Assembly (NCBI GenBank): GCA_007693555.1
Contig: REDJ01000122.1
Coordinates: forward strand, 1 to 43,681
Length of the DNA stretch: 43,681 nt
DNA from: Bacteroidota bacterium
Lineage (GTDB): Bacteria; Bacteroidota; Bacteroidia; Bacteroidales; UBA7960
Direction: 5' to 3'
Below are positions 26,500 to 35,242 of this stretch, in pieces (positions within the stretch are counted from its first letter, which is position 1; the number at the start of each line of letters is the position of its first letter). The translations under genes and the position numbers were made by a program. The notes beneath the pieces were generated by a model, which saw nothing but the letters and a program-made list of their open reading frames with translations, was not told where the DNA came from and did not search any database.

Positions 26500-27516
26500 A
26501 TGGACACATATATTTTAGGTATAGAATCTTCCTGTGACGACACCAGTGCATCAATCTTAAAAAACAACAAAATTCTTGCCAATGTTATTGCAAATCAGGA
26601 GGTTCACAAGCTTTACGGAGGAGTGGTTCCTGAGTTGGCATCCCGTGCCCATCAACAAAACATTATCCCTGTAATACACAGGGCTTTAGATATTGCAAAG
26701 ATAAGCAAAAATCAGCTAAATGCCGTGGCATTTACCAATGGCCCAGGACTTTTAGGTTCTTTACTGGTGGGGGCATCATTTGCCAAGTCGTTTTCCATGG
26801 CTTTAAATATTCCACTTATAGAAGTAAACCATATGCATGCCCACATACTGGCCCACTTTATTGAAGACGAACAGCAACCCGAAAAACCTGAATTTCCGTT
26901 TCTATGCCTTACCGTTTCAGGAGGCCATACACAAATCATGCTTATAAAAGATTATTTTGACATGAAGGTAATCGGTCAGACCATTGATGATGCTGCAGGC
27001 GAAGCCTTTGATAAGGCTGCCAAGATTATGGGACTACCCTATCCTGGCGGACCGCTTATTGACAAGCTGGCCAGGGAAGGAAATCCGGAAGCAATAAAAT
27101 TTCCGCACCCAAATATTCCTGATCTGGATTTCTCATTTAGTGGTCTGAAAACATCTATCCTGTATTTCCTTCGTGACCGGTTAAAGGAAAATCCTGATTA
27201 TATCGAACAGAATAAAACCGACTTATGTGCTTCAATCCAACATACCATAGTTGAAATTCTCATGCACAAGCTCAGAAAAGCGGCAAGGGAAACGGGGATA
27301 AAACACGTGGCAATTGCAGGCGGTGTATCGGCCAATTCAGGATTAAGACAGGCAATGTTGGATGAAAAAGAAAAATCCGATTGGAAAGTTTATATCCCAA
27401 AATTCGAGTATAGTACTGACAATGCTGCAATGATTGCCATTACCGGATACTTTAAATACATTAAAGAAGACTTTGCCAGCCAAAAGCTAACCCCATTTAC
27501 CCGTTACAGCGAGTAA
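26500..27516 (+). CDS. tsaD: tRNA N6-adenosine threonylcarbamoyltransferase
   Basis: The 338-residue ASKHA-fold enzyme TsaD (Kae1/Gcp) transfers the threonylcarbamoyl group from threonylcarbamoyl-AMP to A37 of ANN-decoding tRNAs, giving t6A, together with TsaB and TsaE. Visible motifs are GIESSCDDTSASIL (7-20), the metal-binding HMHAH (111-115, H111 and H115), SGGHTQ (140-145), DDAAGEAFDKAAKIMGLPYPG and AIAGGVSANSGLR. Length matches the family. It is divergent from the second tamB, with a 152-base spacer. TACATTTA in that spacer is a weak -7 candidate. Confidence 0.97.
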   Translation: MDTYILGIESSCDDTSASILKNNKILANVIANQEVHKLYGGVVPELASRAHQQNIIPVIHRALDIAKISKNQLNAVAFTNGPGLLGSLLVGASFAKSFSMALNIPLIEVNHMHAHILAHFIEDEQQPEKPEFPFLCLTVSGGHTQIMLIKDYFDMKVIGQTIDDAAGEAFDKAAKIMGLPYPGGPLIDKLAREGNPEAIKFPHPNIPDLDFSFSGLKTSILYFLRDRLKENPDYIEQNKTDLCASIQHTIVEILMHKLRKAARETGIKHVAIAGGVSANSGLRQAMLDEKEKSDWKVYIPKFEYSTDNAAMIAITGYFKYIKEDFASQKLTPFTRYSE

Positions 27517-27757
27517 AGCTGAATGATTAAAAATAATTTATACTACCCCCTGCTGTTTTAAGGATACTTTAAATACGCCATATTTTTCCATATTTACAGG
27601 ATAAAACGTATTCGTTATATTCACCCTGGAAGTATTTAAAGGTTCTATTATAAAATTTCAAGTTAATTTCCTAATAAAATTTGAATTATTTTTTTTTAAA
27701 GGATTTTTATCTCTCCTTAATTTTTTTTTCTTACTTTTCGCCAAACTATAAAAAACT
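27517..27757. other. Spacer with probable promoter of the redox operon
   Basis: No gene is visible. The final 60 bases are very T-rich and contain TTACTTTTCG shortly before the ATG at 27758, a one-mismatch version of the TAnnTTTG box. I see no clear terminator for tsaD. Confidence 0.35.
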
Positions 27758-28303
27758 ATGCGTATCAAGAGAATTCCACAAAAAGTAAATCATGAGATTT
27801 CGGATTTATCTGAAAGCATTGATCTGGAATTAATGAGGCCTCTCATTGAAAAGTATAAAAACAAAAAAGGAAATCTTATTCCTCTTTTGCAGGGCACACA
27901 AGAGATTTATGGCTATATTCCCCGGGAAGCCTTTCTCAAACTTAATAGCGTAACCGGGCTTGAACTAAATGAAATGTATGGCGTAGCAACATTTTATGCC
28001 CAGTTCAGGCTGAGCCCGGCCGGTAAACATATAATTAAAATGTGTCATGGTACCGCTTGTCATGTGCAGGGTGTAACAGCCATTACAGATGAGTTGTCTG
28101 ATCTACTTAATGTGAAAGACGGTGAAACCACAGAAGACAAAATTTTCACCCTTGAGACCGTAGCATGCCTGGGGTGTTGTTCACTGGCTCCGGTTATGAT
28201 GATAGGAGAAGAAACCTATGGTAAACTTACTCCAAATCAAGCTGCAAAAATCGTGAAAGAGATCAGAAGAAATGAAAAGCTCAGGGAAAATGAAAAAGTC
28301 TGA
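27758..28303 (+). CDS. NuoE/HydC-like [2Fe-2S] subunit of an NADH-linked redox complex
   Basis: The 181-residue protein belongs to the 24-kDa (NuoE/HydC/HndA) family of thioredoxin-like [2Fe-2S] ferredoxins. An N-terminal helical part (about 20-85) precedes the cluster site with the four ligands C96, C101, C137 and C141 (C-x4-C and C-x3-C). GVATFYAQF (75-83) is also conserved. In complex I, NAD-linked hydrogenases, formate dehydrogenases and Stn-type transhydrogenases this subunit sits beside the NADH/FMN subunit. It is the first gene of a three-gene operon; no membrane Nuo genes are present, so this is not complex I. Confidence 0.93.
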   Translation: MRIKRIPQKVNHEISDLSESIDLELMRPLIEKYKNKKGNLIPLLQGTQEIYGYIPREAFLKLNSVTGLELNEMYGVATFYAQFRLSPAGKHIIKMCHGTACHVQGVTAITDELSDLLNVKDGETTEDKIFTLETVACLGCCSLAPVMMIGEETYGKLTPNQAAKIVKEIRRNEKLRENEKV

Positions 28304-28387
28304 GTTTTTTTATTGCTAAAAAGCCTCCCAAATAATTAATTGATTACCAAAATTATTTAACAGCAAAAGAAAACCCAACCACAATAT

Positions 28388-30166
28388 ATGAAAAAAGCAA
28401 CAGTAATAGTAGGTCTTGGAAGTTGCGGCCTGGCTGCAGGTGCAGGCAAAACATACGATGAATTTCACCGTATAAGACAAGCTGATAAACTGGATTTTGA
28501 TATAAAAAGAACCAGTTGTATCGGAATGTGTTTTCGTGAGCCCCTGGTTGAGATTATTGACGATACAGGCAAGTATCTTTACGGCAGCGTTGATGTTAAA
28601 CGCGTAGATGAGATCATAGAAAAACACATTAAGAACTTCTCCCCCATTCCGGAGTACATTATTGATTCGGAAAAGTACAAATCGGAAGATTCAGCTTTTT
28701 TTGACGGACAGGTAAAAATCACATTAAGAAACTGCGGGCATATCGACCCTGAAAGTGTAGATGAGTATGAACAAAGGGGTGGTTATGATGCCATGCGAAA
28801 AATTTCCAATGCAAATCTATCACCTGATAAAGTAATTCAGATAGTTTTGGAAAGCGGCATCAGAGGTAGGGGTGGCGGTGGCTTTCCTGCCGGTATGAAA
28901 TGGAAATTTGCACGTAACAACGTTTCAGATAAAAAATACGTAATATGTAATGCGGATGAGGGAGACCCTGGCGCTTTTATGGACCGGTCAATCCTTGAGG
29001 GTGATCCTCACAGCGTAATTGAAGGTATGATAATCTGCGCTTATGCAATAGGTGCCTCTGAAGGTTACATATATTGCCGGGCCGAGTATCCCCTTGCCAT
29101 TAAAAGATTGAATATTGCGCTGGATCAGGCCCGCTCAAAGGGATATCTGGGAGAAAATATATTTGGCATACCCGGGTTTTCTATGGAGATACATATCAAG
29201 GAAGGTGCCGGTGCATTCGTTTGTGGTGAAGAAACCGCACTGATTGCTTCCATAGAGGGTGAAAGAGGAATGCCCCGCCGAAGACCGCCATTCCCTGCCG
29301 AAAGCGGATTATGGAAACATCCAACCAATATCAACAATGTGGAAACATTTGCCAATATTCCCTGGATTATTTACAACGGACCCGAAGCATATGCCAGATA
29401 CGGCACAGAAAAAAGCAAAGGAACAAAAGTATTTGCCCTGACAGGTAAAATCAAACATGGGGGCCTTGTGGAAGTACCTATGGGAATTACAATAAAAGAC
29501 ATCATTTACAAATTGGGAGGGGGTATCATTGGGGATAAAAAATTTAAGGCTGTTCAACTTGGAGGACCCTCAGGTGGATGTATCCCCGAATACCTGTCGC
29601 ACATCCCGGTAGATTACGACAGGGTAAATGAAACAGGTGCTATTATGGGTTCAGGTGGTATGGTTGTAATGGACGAAACCACCTGTGTGGTAGATGTGGC
29701 AAGATTTTTCCTTGACTTTACACAGAAAGAATCATGTGGTAAATGTACTTTCTGCCGAATCGGAACAAAACGTATGCTTGAAATCCTTACCCGGATTACG
29801 GAGGGCGAAGGGAAAGAGGATGATATTGAAACGCTTGAAGAAATAGCCCATACTATCAAAGACAGTTCGCTTTGTGGCCTGGGTCAAACAGCTCCCAATC
29901 CGGTACTCACAACAATTAAGTACTTCCGCGACGAATATGAAGCCCACATACGTGATCATAAATGTCCTGCACTGAGCTGCAAAAAGTTACTCACTTATGA
30001 GGTAATTGAAGAAAACTGCACAGGTTGTATGGCTTGTGCCAGGGGATGCCCCGTAGATGCAATAGAAGGAGAGAAGAAACAACCTCATAATATTCTTCAG
30101 GATGTGTGCATTCAATGCGGAGTATGTTTTACAAAATGTAAATTTAAAGCCATACGGTTATCCTGA
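28388..30166 (+). CDS. NuoF/HydB-like NADH- and FMN-binding iron-sulfur subunit
   Basis: The 592-residue soluble protein has the full HydB domain order. An N-terminal thioredoxin-like [2Fe-2S] domain (about 1-85, C13, C44, C48) comes first. The NuoF core follows, with RGRGGGGFPAGMKW (159-172, NADH/FMN), CNADEGDPGAFMDR (187-200) and GAGAFVCGEETALIASIEG (273-291). The core [4Fe-4S] ligands are C450, C453, C456 and C496. Two extra Cys (C526, C531) as in HydB precede a C-terminal 2x[4Fe-4S] ferredoxin domain (C544/547/550/554 and C574/577/580/584). Complex I NuoF lacks the extra N- and C-terminal domains; bifurcating hydrogenases and Stn complexes have them. The subunit oxidises or reduces NAD(H) and passes electrons to the 1224-residue partner. 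Only three Cys are visible in the N-terminal domain, so its cluster may be atypical. Confidence 0.94.
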   Translation: MKKATVIVGLGSCGLAAGAGKTYDEFHRIRQADKLDFDIKRTSCIGMCFREPLVEIIDDTGKYLYGSVDVKRVDEIIEKHIKNFSPIPEYIIDSEKYKSEDSAFFDGQVKITLRNCGHIDPESVDEYEQRGGYDAMRKISNANLSPDKVIQIVLESGIRGRGGGGFPAGMKWKFARNNVSDKKYVICNADEGDPGAFMDRSILEGDPHSVIEGMIICAYAIGASEGYIYCRAEYPLAIKRLNIALDQARSKGYLGENIFGIPGFSMEIHIKEGAGAFVCGEETALIASIEGERGMPRRRPPFPAESGLWKHPTNINNVETFANIPWIIYNGPEAYARYGTEKSKGTKVFALTGKIKHGGLVEVPMGITIKDIIYKLGGGIIGDKKFKAVQLGGPSGGCIPEYLSHIPVDYDRVNETGAIMGSGGMVVMDETTCVVDVARFFLDFTQKESCGKCTFCRIGTKRMLEILTRITEGEGKEDDIETLEEIAHTIKDSSLCGLGQTAPNPVLTTIKYFRDEYEAHIRDHKCPALSCKKLLTYEVIEENCTGCMACARGCPVDAIEGEKKQPHNILQDVCIQCGVCFTKCKFKAIRLS

Positions 30167-30241
30167 CCGGAATTAGTTTAAAAATTTCAAAAGTCTGATT
30201 TCAATTATTGCTGCTTGCGTTTATAAAAAAGCTAAAACAAT

Positions 30242-33200
30242 ATGAGTAAACTCAATATAATCATCAACGGAAAAATTGTTCAGGGACTCAGAGGAGAATC
30301 CATTCTGAAAATGTCGCGCCGGTTGGGTGTTGAAATTCCTACTTTGTGCCATGACCCCAGGTTGGAACCTTATTCCTCATGTTACCTATGTGTTGTGGAA
30401 GTAGAAGGCATGCGTGGTCTGCAGCCGGCCTGCTCCACTAAAATAACAGAGGGAATGCGCATTGAAACCGAAAATGAAAGGGTTGTAAAATCACGAAAAT
30501 TTGCACTGGAACTAATGGTTAGTAACCATTATGCCGATTGTGTGGCACCCTGCAAAGAACGTTGCCCGGCAGGAGTTGATGTGCAAGGTTATATCGCACT
30601 CATAAATCAGGGAAAACATCGTGAAGCAACAGGTTTGATAAAACAAACCAACCCGTTACCTGCAATTTGCGGACGCGTTTGTGTGCGCCCCTGTGAAGTT
30701 GCCTGCCGCAGAAACCTGGTTGAAGGTGTTGGTGTGGGAATTGATTATTTGAAAAGATACACTTCTGACATAGATTTGTTTTCTGACAATCGCTTCATGC
30801 CAGAAGTAAAACCCCAAACAGGAAAAAAAGTAGCTGTAATTGGTGCAGGCCCCGGTGGCCTGAGTGCAGCTTATTTTCTGGCTACCGAAGGTCATAAAGC
30901 AGAGATATTTGAGGCCAGCTCCCATCCCGGAGGAATGCTGCGTTATGGTATACCACCCTATCGCTTGCCTAATGATATAATTAACAAGGAAGTAGAAGGA
31001 ATTACTGAACTTGGTGTTGAAATCCATTACAATAAAAAACTTGGTGATAATCTCTCTTACAAAGAACTGAAAGATAACTTTGATGCTGTAATTCTTGGTA
31101 TTGGTTCGCAGATTGGTACCGGTATTGGTTGTGAAAATGATGATGCCGGAAATATATTCTCCGGAATCGATTTTCTGCGCAATATGGAAATGACCGGGCA
31201 GAAGTATGATTTTACAGGAAAAAAAGTTGCCGTAATAGGTGGCGGCAATACAGCCATGGACTGCTGCAGGACAGCCATGCGATGCGGCTCAACAGACGTT
31301 ACGGTTCTATATCGCCGGACAGAAAAAGAAATGCCCGCCAACCCCATCGAAATTCATGAATCAAAGCTGGAGGGAATAAAGTACAGGTTCTTGACTGCTC
31401 CTGCCAGGGTTAACAAGGATGAAAACGGAAATCTGAAATCATTGACTTGTTTTCAAATGGAGCTGGGTGAGCCGGATGCTTCCGGTAGAAGAAGGCCGGT
31501 TAAAATTGAAGGCTCTGAGTTTGACATAGAACTTGACTATATTTTAGCTGCCATTGGACAAAAAACCAATGTCAACTTTATAGATGATATAAATACTCAT
31601 GCTGAAATTGAATTGCGACTGAATAAATGGGGTGATATTGATGCAGATCCAAAGACTCTTCAAACCAGCATCAAAAATGTTTTTGCCTGTGGAGACGGGG
31701 TTACAGGTCCTGCAACACTTATTGAAGCTATAGCCCAGGGACGCCTTGCAGCACAAAGTTGCGACAAATTCCTTCGTGGGCAGGAAGTTTCACCTCCCGA
31801 TTTTGAATTCATCAGCAGGAAGAATAACTTTCAGGAGCAAAAATCCGAAGAATATGCAGAATTTTTTGAAAAGCAGAGCCGTGAGGAAATGCCTACCATC
31901 GATCCTTCCGTTCGGAAAAACTTTGATGAGGTTGAACTGGGTTATACTAAAAAACAAGCGATAGATGAAACCCTGAGATGCCTTGAATGCGGGTGCTCTG
32001 AATATTATACCTGTGACCTGAAGAAGTATTCAACTAAATACCACACTGAACTCAAAAGGTTTTCAGGTGACTATCAGAAGTTTCATGTTGATTTTTCTCA
32101 CCCCCATATTGAAATAGATAACAACAAATGCATCTTGTGCGGACGTTGTGTGAGGATATGCAAGGAAGTTGTAGGTGCTAATGCCCTGGGGCTTGTCAAC
32201 AGAGGATTTGAGAGTTATGTTGCACCCAGCCTGGAGGGCAGTTTAACTGACACGAATTGCGAATCATGTGGCATGTGCATTTCAACATGTCCTACAGGAG
32301 CCATAACAGAAAATGTGCCCTTTAAGGCAGGCCCCGTGGCTACTGAAAGTTTCAAATCAATTTGCAATTATTGCTCCATAGGATGTGAAGTGGAATATCA
32401 TCACAAAACCGGTTTTATAACAAGGGTTACAGGCAGTAACGGGATAATAAACAAAGAAGGAAATATCTGCAAATTTCCCAGGTTTGGTTATAAATACATA
32501 AATAACAAAGAACGGATAACCCAGCCGATGCTCAGGGAAAATGGCGAATTTAAGCATATATCCTTCAACAAGGCTTTTGAAATAATTAAAGAAAAAATTT
32601 CGAGTGCAGAACCCGATAAAAATGCTTTCTATGTGGGTGCAAGATTATCAAATGAAGAAATATACCTGATTCAGAAGCTTGCAAGGGCTGGTGTAAAAAC
32701 AAATAATATTTCCAGCTTCCATTATATGGAGCGCGGAGGTGGTTACCTGGATAATTCAAATGAAAATGTACCTTTCAGTCAACTTGAAAAGGCTGGTAAG
32801 ATTTATCTGATTGGCAGTGAAATAAACCTTGAAAACGGGGTTGCCGGATTTTATGTGTACAACAACTGCTTCATGAACAATATCCCCCTAATAGTGATAT
32901 CTGATAAGGAACACAGCAGCATGTCGCATAAAGCGGATTCTGAAATAAAGGTCGGGTCATATTATTATTTCATTAAGGCAGTAATTTATCAAATATTAAA
33001 GGAGGGCCTTGAAAACAGCGTCTATCTGGATGACCATATTCCGGATTTTGAAGATTTTAAGGAAAAGGTACTTTCTGAAAACTTTGAGCAACTTATTGAA
33101 AAAAGTGGTTGCAGTAAAGAGATTATAATTGAATTTGCAAGGGAATATAACAAAGAAAATCATGCAGTTGTAATCTTTGCTGAGAAGAACCTGGGTAGTA

Positions 33201-33916
33201 ATGCTTGCCAGGAACTCAGAAATCTTTCACATATTACGGGAAAAACAGGAAAATCGGCATCGGGTCTGATTTCATTGAAAGAAAAAAACAATTCCCAGGG
33301 TATTTTTGATATGGGTGGCTGCGCAACTCTCATGGTCGGGGGTCGGAATAACAATACCAACGGCGTGAGTGAATTGATAAAAGAAACCTGGCAAATTGAG
33401 AAACTACCGGCAAAGATTAATTCTAATCAACTGGGCTTGCTTCAGGAAGGAAAAATCAGGAATATGCTTATTTTTGGTGAGGATCCCTTAGGTACAGCTT
33501 CAGATAAGGAAAAGGTTAAGCAATGGCTTTCGAATGCAGGCTTTCTGGTAGTTCAGGAATATTTTCTAAGTGAAACTGCGCTTATGGCAGACCTTATATT
33601 ACCGGCAAGTTTGCCATTTGAAACCGGTGGAAGCTTTACAAATACCCAGAAGTACATTCAGCAATTTGGAAAAACTCATCAAGGCCCTCTGGAAAAAGAT
33701 AATTTTGTACAACTAAAAGCATTGCATAAAGCATTTGGTTTGAAGGATGATTATGAAACTCCTGTGGATGTTATGCTTGAAGCAGCTTCAATTTTACAAA
33801 AATTGACTCCGGAAAATCATAAGCGCAAACTGATTGCAACAAATGAGGATAATAGGCTGTATTTATTTGAGAACGGATGTGATTTTATTCAAAATAGCTT
33901 TGAAAAATTGATTTAG
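30242..33916 (+). CDS. Chimeric Fe-S flavoprotein: NuoG/FdhA-like chain with inserted GltD/NfnB NAD(P)H module
   Basis: Domains of this 1224-residue soluble protein, in order: NuoG-type [2Fe-2S] (C36, C47, C50, C64). A GltD/NfnB-like module at about 96-515 follows, with Fe-S Cys C100/104/108 and C143/147/151/155, FAD motif VIGAGPGG (199-206), second nucleotide site VIGGGNTAMD (331-340), YRRTEKEMP (357-365) as in NADPH-binding members, and FACGDG (481-486). Then come CLECGC (580-585), 2x[4Fe-4S] (C630/633/636/640, C673/676/679/683), a molybdopterin-type [4Fe-4S] (C708/711/715/743) and a molybdopterin-oxidoreductase fold to the end. Formate dehydrogenases have Cys/Sec-His where this protein reads SSFHYME (824-830), and the C-terminal dinucleotide-binding domain appears absent. 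I infer an electron-bifurcating Stn-like NADH/NADPH/ferredoxin transhydrogenase. Database names such as formate dehydrogenase alpha would be misleading. Confidence 0.88.
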   Translation: MSKLNIIINGKIVQGLRGESILKMSRRLGVEIPTLCHDPRLEPYSSCYLCVVEVEGMRGLQPACSTKITEGMRIETENERVVKSRKFALELMVSNHYADCVAPCKERCPAGVDVQGYIALINQGKHREATGLIKQTNPLPAICGRVCVRPCEVACRRNLVEGVGVGIDYLKRYTSDIDLFSDNRFMPEVKPQTGKKVAVIGAGPGGLSAAYFLATEGHKAEIFEASSHPGGMLRYGIPPYRLPNDIINKEVEGITELGVEIHYNKKLGDNLSYKELKDNFDAVILGIGSQIGTGIGCENDDAGNIFSGIDFLRNMEMTGQKYDFTGKKVAVIGGGNTAMDCCRTAMRCGSTDVTVLYRRTEKEMPANPIEIHESKLEGIKYRFLTAPARVNKDENGNLKSLTCFQMELGEPDASGRRRPVKIEGSEFDIELDYILAAIGQKTNVNFIDDINTHAEIELRLNKWGDIDADPKTLQTSIKNVFACGDGVTGPATLIEAIAQGRLAAQSCDKFLRGQEVSPPDFEFISRKNNFQEQKSEEYAEFFEKQSREEMPTIDPSVRKNFDEVELGYTKKQAIDETLRCLECGCSEYYTCDLKKYSTKYHTELKRFSGDYQKFHVDFSHPHIEIDNNKCILCGRCVRICKEVVGANALGLVNRGFESYVAPSLEGSLTDTNCESCGMCISTCPTGAITENVPFKAGPVATESFKSICNYCSIGCEVEYHHKTGFITRVTGSNGIINKEGNICKFPRFGYKYINNKERITQPMLRENGEFKHISFNKAFEIIKEKISSAEPDKNAFYVGARLSNEEIYLIQKLARAGVKTNNISSFHYMERGGGYLDNSNENVPFSQLEKAGKIYLIGSEINLENGVAGFYVYNNCFMNNIPLIVISDKEHSSMSHKADSEIKVGSYYYFIKAVIYQILKEGLENSVYLDDHIPDFEDFKEKVLSENFEQLIEKSGCSKEIIIEFAREYNKENHAVVIFAEKNLGSNACQELRNLSHITGKTGKSASGLISLKEKNNSQGIFDMGGCATLMVGGRNNNTNGVSELIKETWQIEKLPAKINSNQLGLLQEGKIRNMLIFGEDPLGTASDKEKVKQWLSNAGFLVVQEYFLSETALMADLILPASLPFETGGSFTNTQKYIQQFGKTHQGPLEKDNFVQLKALHKAFGLKDDYETPVDVMLEAASILQKLTPENHKRKLIATNEDNRLYLFENGCDFIQNSFEKLI

Positions 33917-34034
33917 CAACTTATGGAATGCTGATTAGCAGTTTGATTTAACATTAAAATGCCTGTCTTAAAACTTTAACAAATCGCAATCATTCGGAAG
34001 ATTTGATAAGCGTTCCATAAAAATTATAACCAAC

Positions 34035-34490
34035 ATGGAAAAATTTAAAAACATTGACGATGTTCTTGACTTTGCCATGAAGTCGGAACAAGAGGCAGTA
34101 GATTTTTATAACCAACTTGCCTCCACTATGCAAAACCAGGAGATGAAGGATACTTTTCTTCAGTTTGCCAAAGAAGAAGTAGGCCATAAAGCTCGGCTGC
34201 AAAAGATTAAAGACGAAAGATTATTTGATCTTTCCGACGAAAAAGTTCAGGATTTGCAGATTTCAGATTATGTAGTAAATGTAAAACCTTCACCTGACAT
34301 GAAATATGCTGATGCTTTGGTGCTGGCTATGAAAAAGGAAAAAGCAGCTTTCAAACTCTACACCAACCTGGCTCAAAAAACAGAAAATCACGAAATAAAA
34401 GCTGTGTTTCAGAATCTTGCTGTTGAAGAATCAAAACATAAACTTCGTTTTGAGCTGGAATATGATGAATATGTAATGCGGGAAAATTAA
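34035..34490 (+). CDS. Rubrerythrin-like ferritin-family diiron protein
   Basis: The 151-residue four-helix protein has two helix pairs with diiron ligands: a Glu in SEQEA (18-20) and EEVGH (47-51) in the first half, E102 and EESKH (131-135) in the second. There is no C-terminal rubredoxin domain, so it is of the short, rubredoxin-free rubrerythrin/YciF-like type. Such proteins reduce peroxide or handle iron in anaerobes; the electron donor is not visible here. It lies 118 bases after the redox operon, and a terminator follows. Co-regulation with the redox operon is possible but not shown. Confidence 0.88.
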   Translation: MEKFKNIDDVLDFAMKSEQEAVDFYNQLASTMQNQEMKDTFLQFAKEEVGHKARLQKIKDERLFDLSDEKVQDLQISDYVVNVKPSPDMKYADALVLAMKKEKAAFKLYTNLAQKTENHEIKAVFQNLAVEESKHKLRFELEYDEYVMREN

Positions 34491-34514
34491 TAACCAGTTA
34501 ACGAAGAGCACAAA

Positions 34515-34558
34515 AAAAAAAGCCGGAGAGCTGTGTTAAATCGCACTCCGACTTTTTA
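34515..34558. terminator. Bidirectional terminator between the rubrerythrin-like and thioredoxin-like genes
   Basis: AAAAAGCCGGAG pairs with CTCCGACTTTTT with one mismatch, with an A-run on one side and a T-run on the other. It lies between convergent genes. Confidence 0.72.
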
Positions 34559-34614
34559 TTATATTATATGATTGGGTATGAGATATTCAGTCCTACCCTG
34601 AATTACAAGATTGA

Positions 34615-35214
34615 TTAGTTCCTTGTTTTGATAGTGCAGCCTATTGCTCTTGTTACAGCAGGGTCAGGTTTTTCTCCTCTTTGAACTGCAGCAATAGCAT
34701 TGGCTAGAAAACGATCCTCAACAGCATTTGCATCTCTGTGATTGTCATCAATAGCACCTATGTATGCTACTCTGAGGTCTTCTCCGTCCCTTTTCACCAA
34801 AAATACATGAGGTGTATGTGTTGCACCAAAGCGCGGATAAACAGTTTGATCGGCATCAATTACATAGGGAAAGGGAAATCCTTTTTCACGTGCACGAATC
34901 TGCATATTCGTGAAGGAATCGCGAGGTTCAGCAATGGTATCGTTAGGATTAATTGCAATAACAGGAAAACCCTGCGGGGCAAACCTATTGTGTAGTTCAA
35001 TCATTCTGTCTTCATAAGCTACTACAAATGGACAGTGATTGCATGAAAAAATAATGATAAAACCTTTTGCATCAGGGTAATCAGCCATAGACACATAGTT
35101 TCCATCAACATTTAAAAGTCTGAAATCTTTAACTTTGTCACCCACCTGGTAACCCTGGGCCATAGTAGCAACTGCAAAAAGCATAATACTTAGTAAAATT
35201 CCTGATTTTTTCAT
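34615..35214 (-). CDS. Exported thioredoxin/AhpC-fold protein with CNHC motif
   Basis: The 199-residue protein starts at ATG 35214 (MKKSGILLSIMLFAVATMAQG), which gives a clean Sec signal peptide. The frame extends back to a TTG at 35241, but that would put nine polar residues before the signal. The mature part is a thioredoxin fold with FSCNHCPFV; the CxxC cysteines are residues 58 and 61 from the ATG. GATHTPHVFLV supplies the cis-Pro region. This CNHCP subgroup resembles AhpC/TSA-redoxin proteins annotated as thioredoxin family; I infer a periplasmic redox role, and the partner is unknown. It follows the WCAPC-type thioredoxin gene by 28 bases on the same strand, so they are probably co-transcribed. 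Confidence 0.86.
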   Translation of the reverse strand: MKKSGILLSIMLFAVATMAQGYQVGDKVKDFRLLNVDGNYVSMADYPDAKGFIIIFSCNHCPFVVAYEDRMIELHNRFAPQGFPVIAINPNDTIAEPRDSFTNMQIRAREKGFPFPYVIDADQTVYPRFGATHTPHVFLVKRDGEDLRVAYIGAIDDNHRDANAVEDRFLANAIAAVQRGEKPDPAVTRAIGCTIKTRN

Positions 35215-35242
35215 TTTTCTTGGATTTTGGTTTAAACTCAAT

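Noticed and set aside
30242-33916. Calling the 1224-residue protein a formate dehydrogenase alpha subunit
   Set aside because: The catalytic Cys/Sec position is not conserved and the C-terminal cofactor domain seems absent.
27758-33916. Respiratory complex I (nuo) operon
   Set aside because: Only NuoE/F/G-like soluble parts are present, with HydB-type extra domains; no NuoB, C, D, I or membrane subunits are found.
27758-33916. [FeFe]-hydrogenase (HydABC)
   Set aside because: The third subunit has no H-cluster Cys motifs; a GltD module and a molybdopterin fold are there instead.
35215-35241. TTG start at 35241 for the CNHC thioredoxin-like protein
   Set aside because: It adds nine polar residues before a clean signal peptide that begins at ATG 35214.
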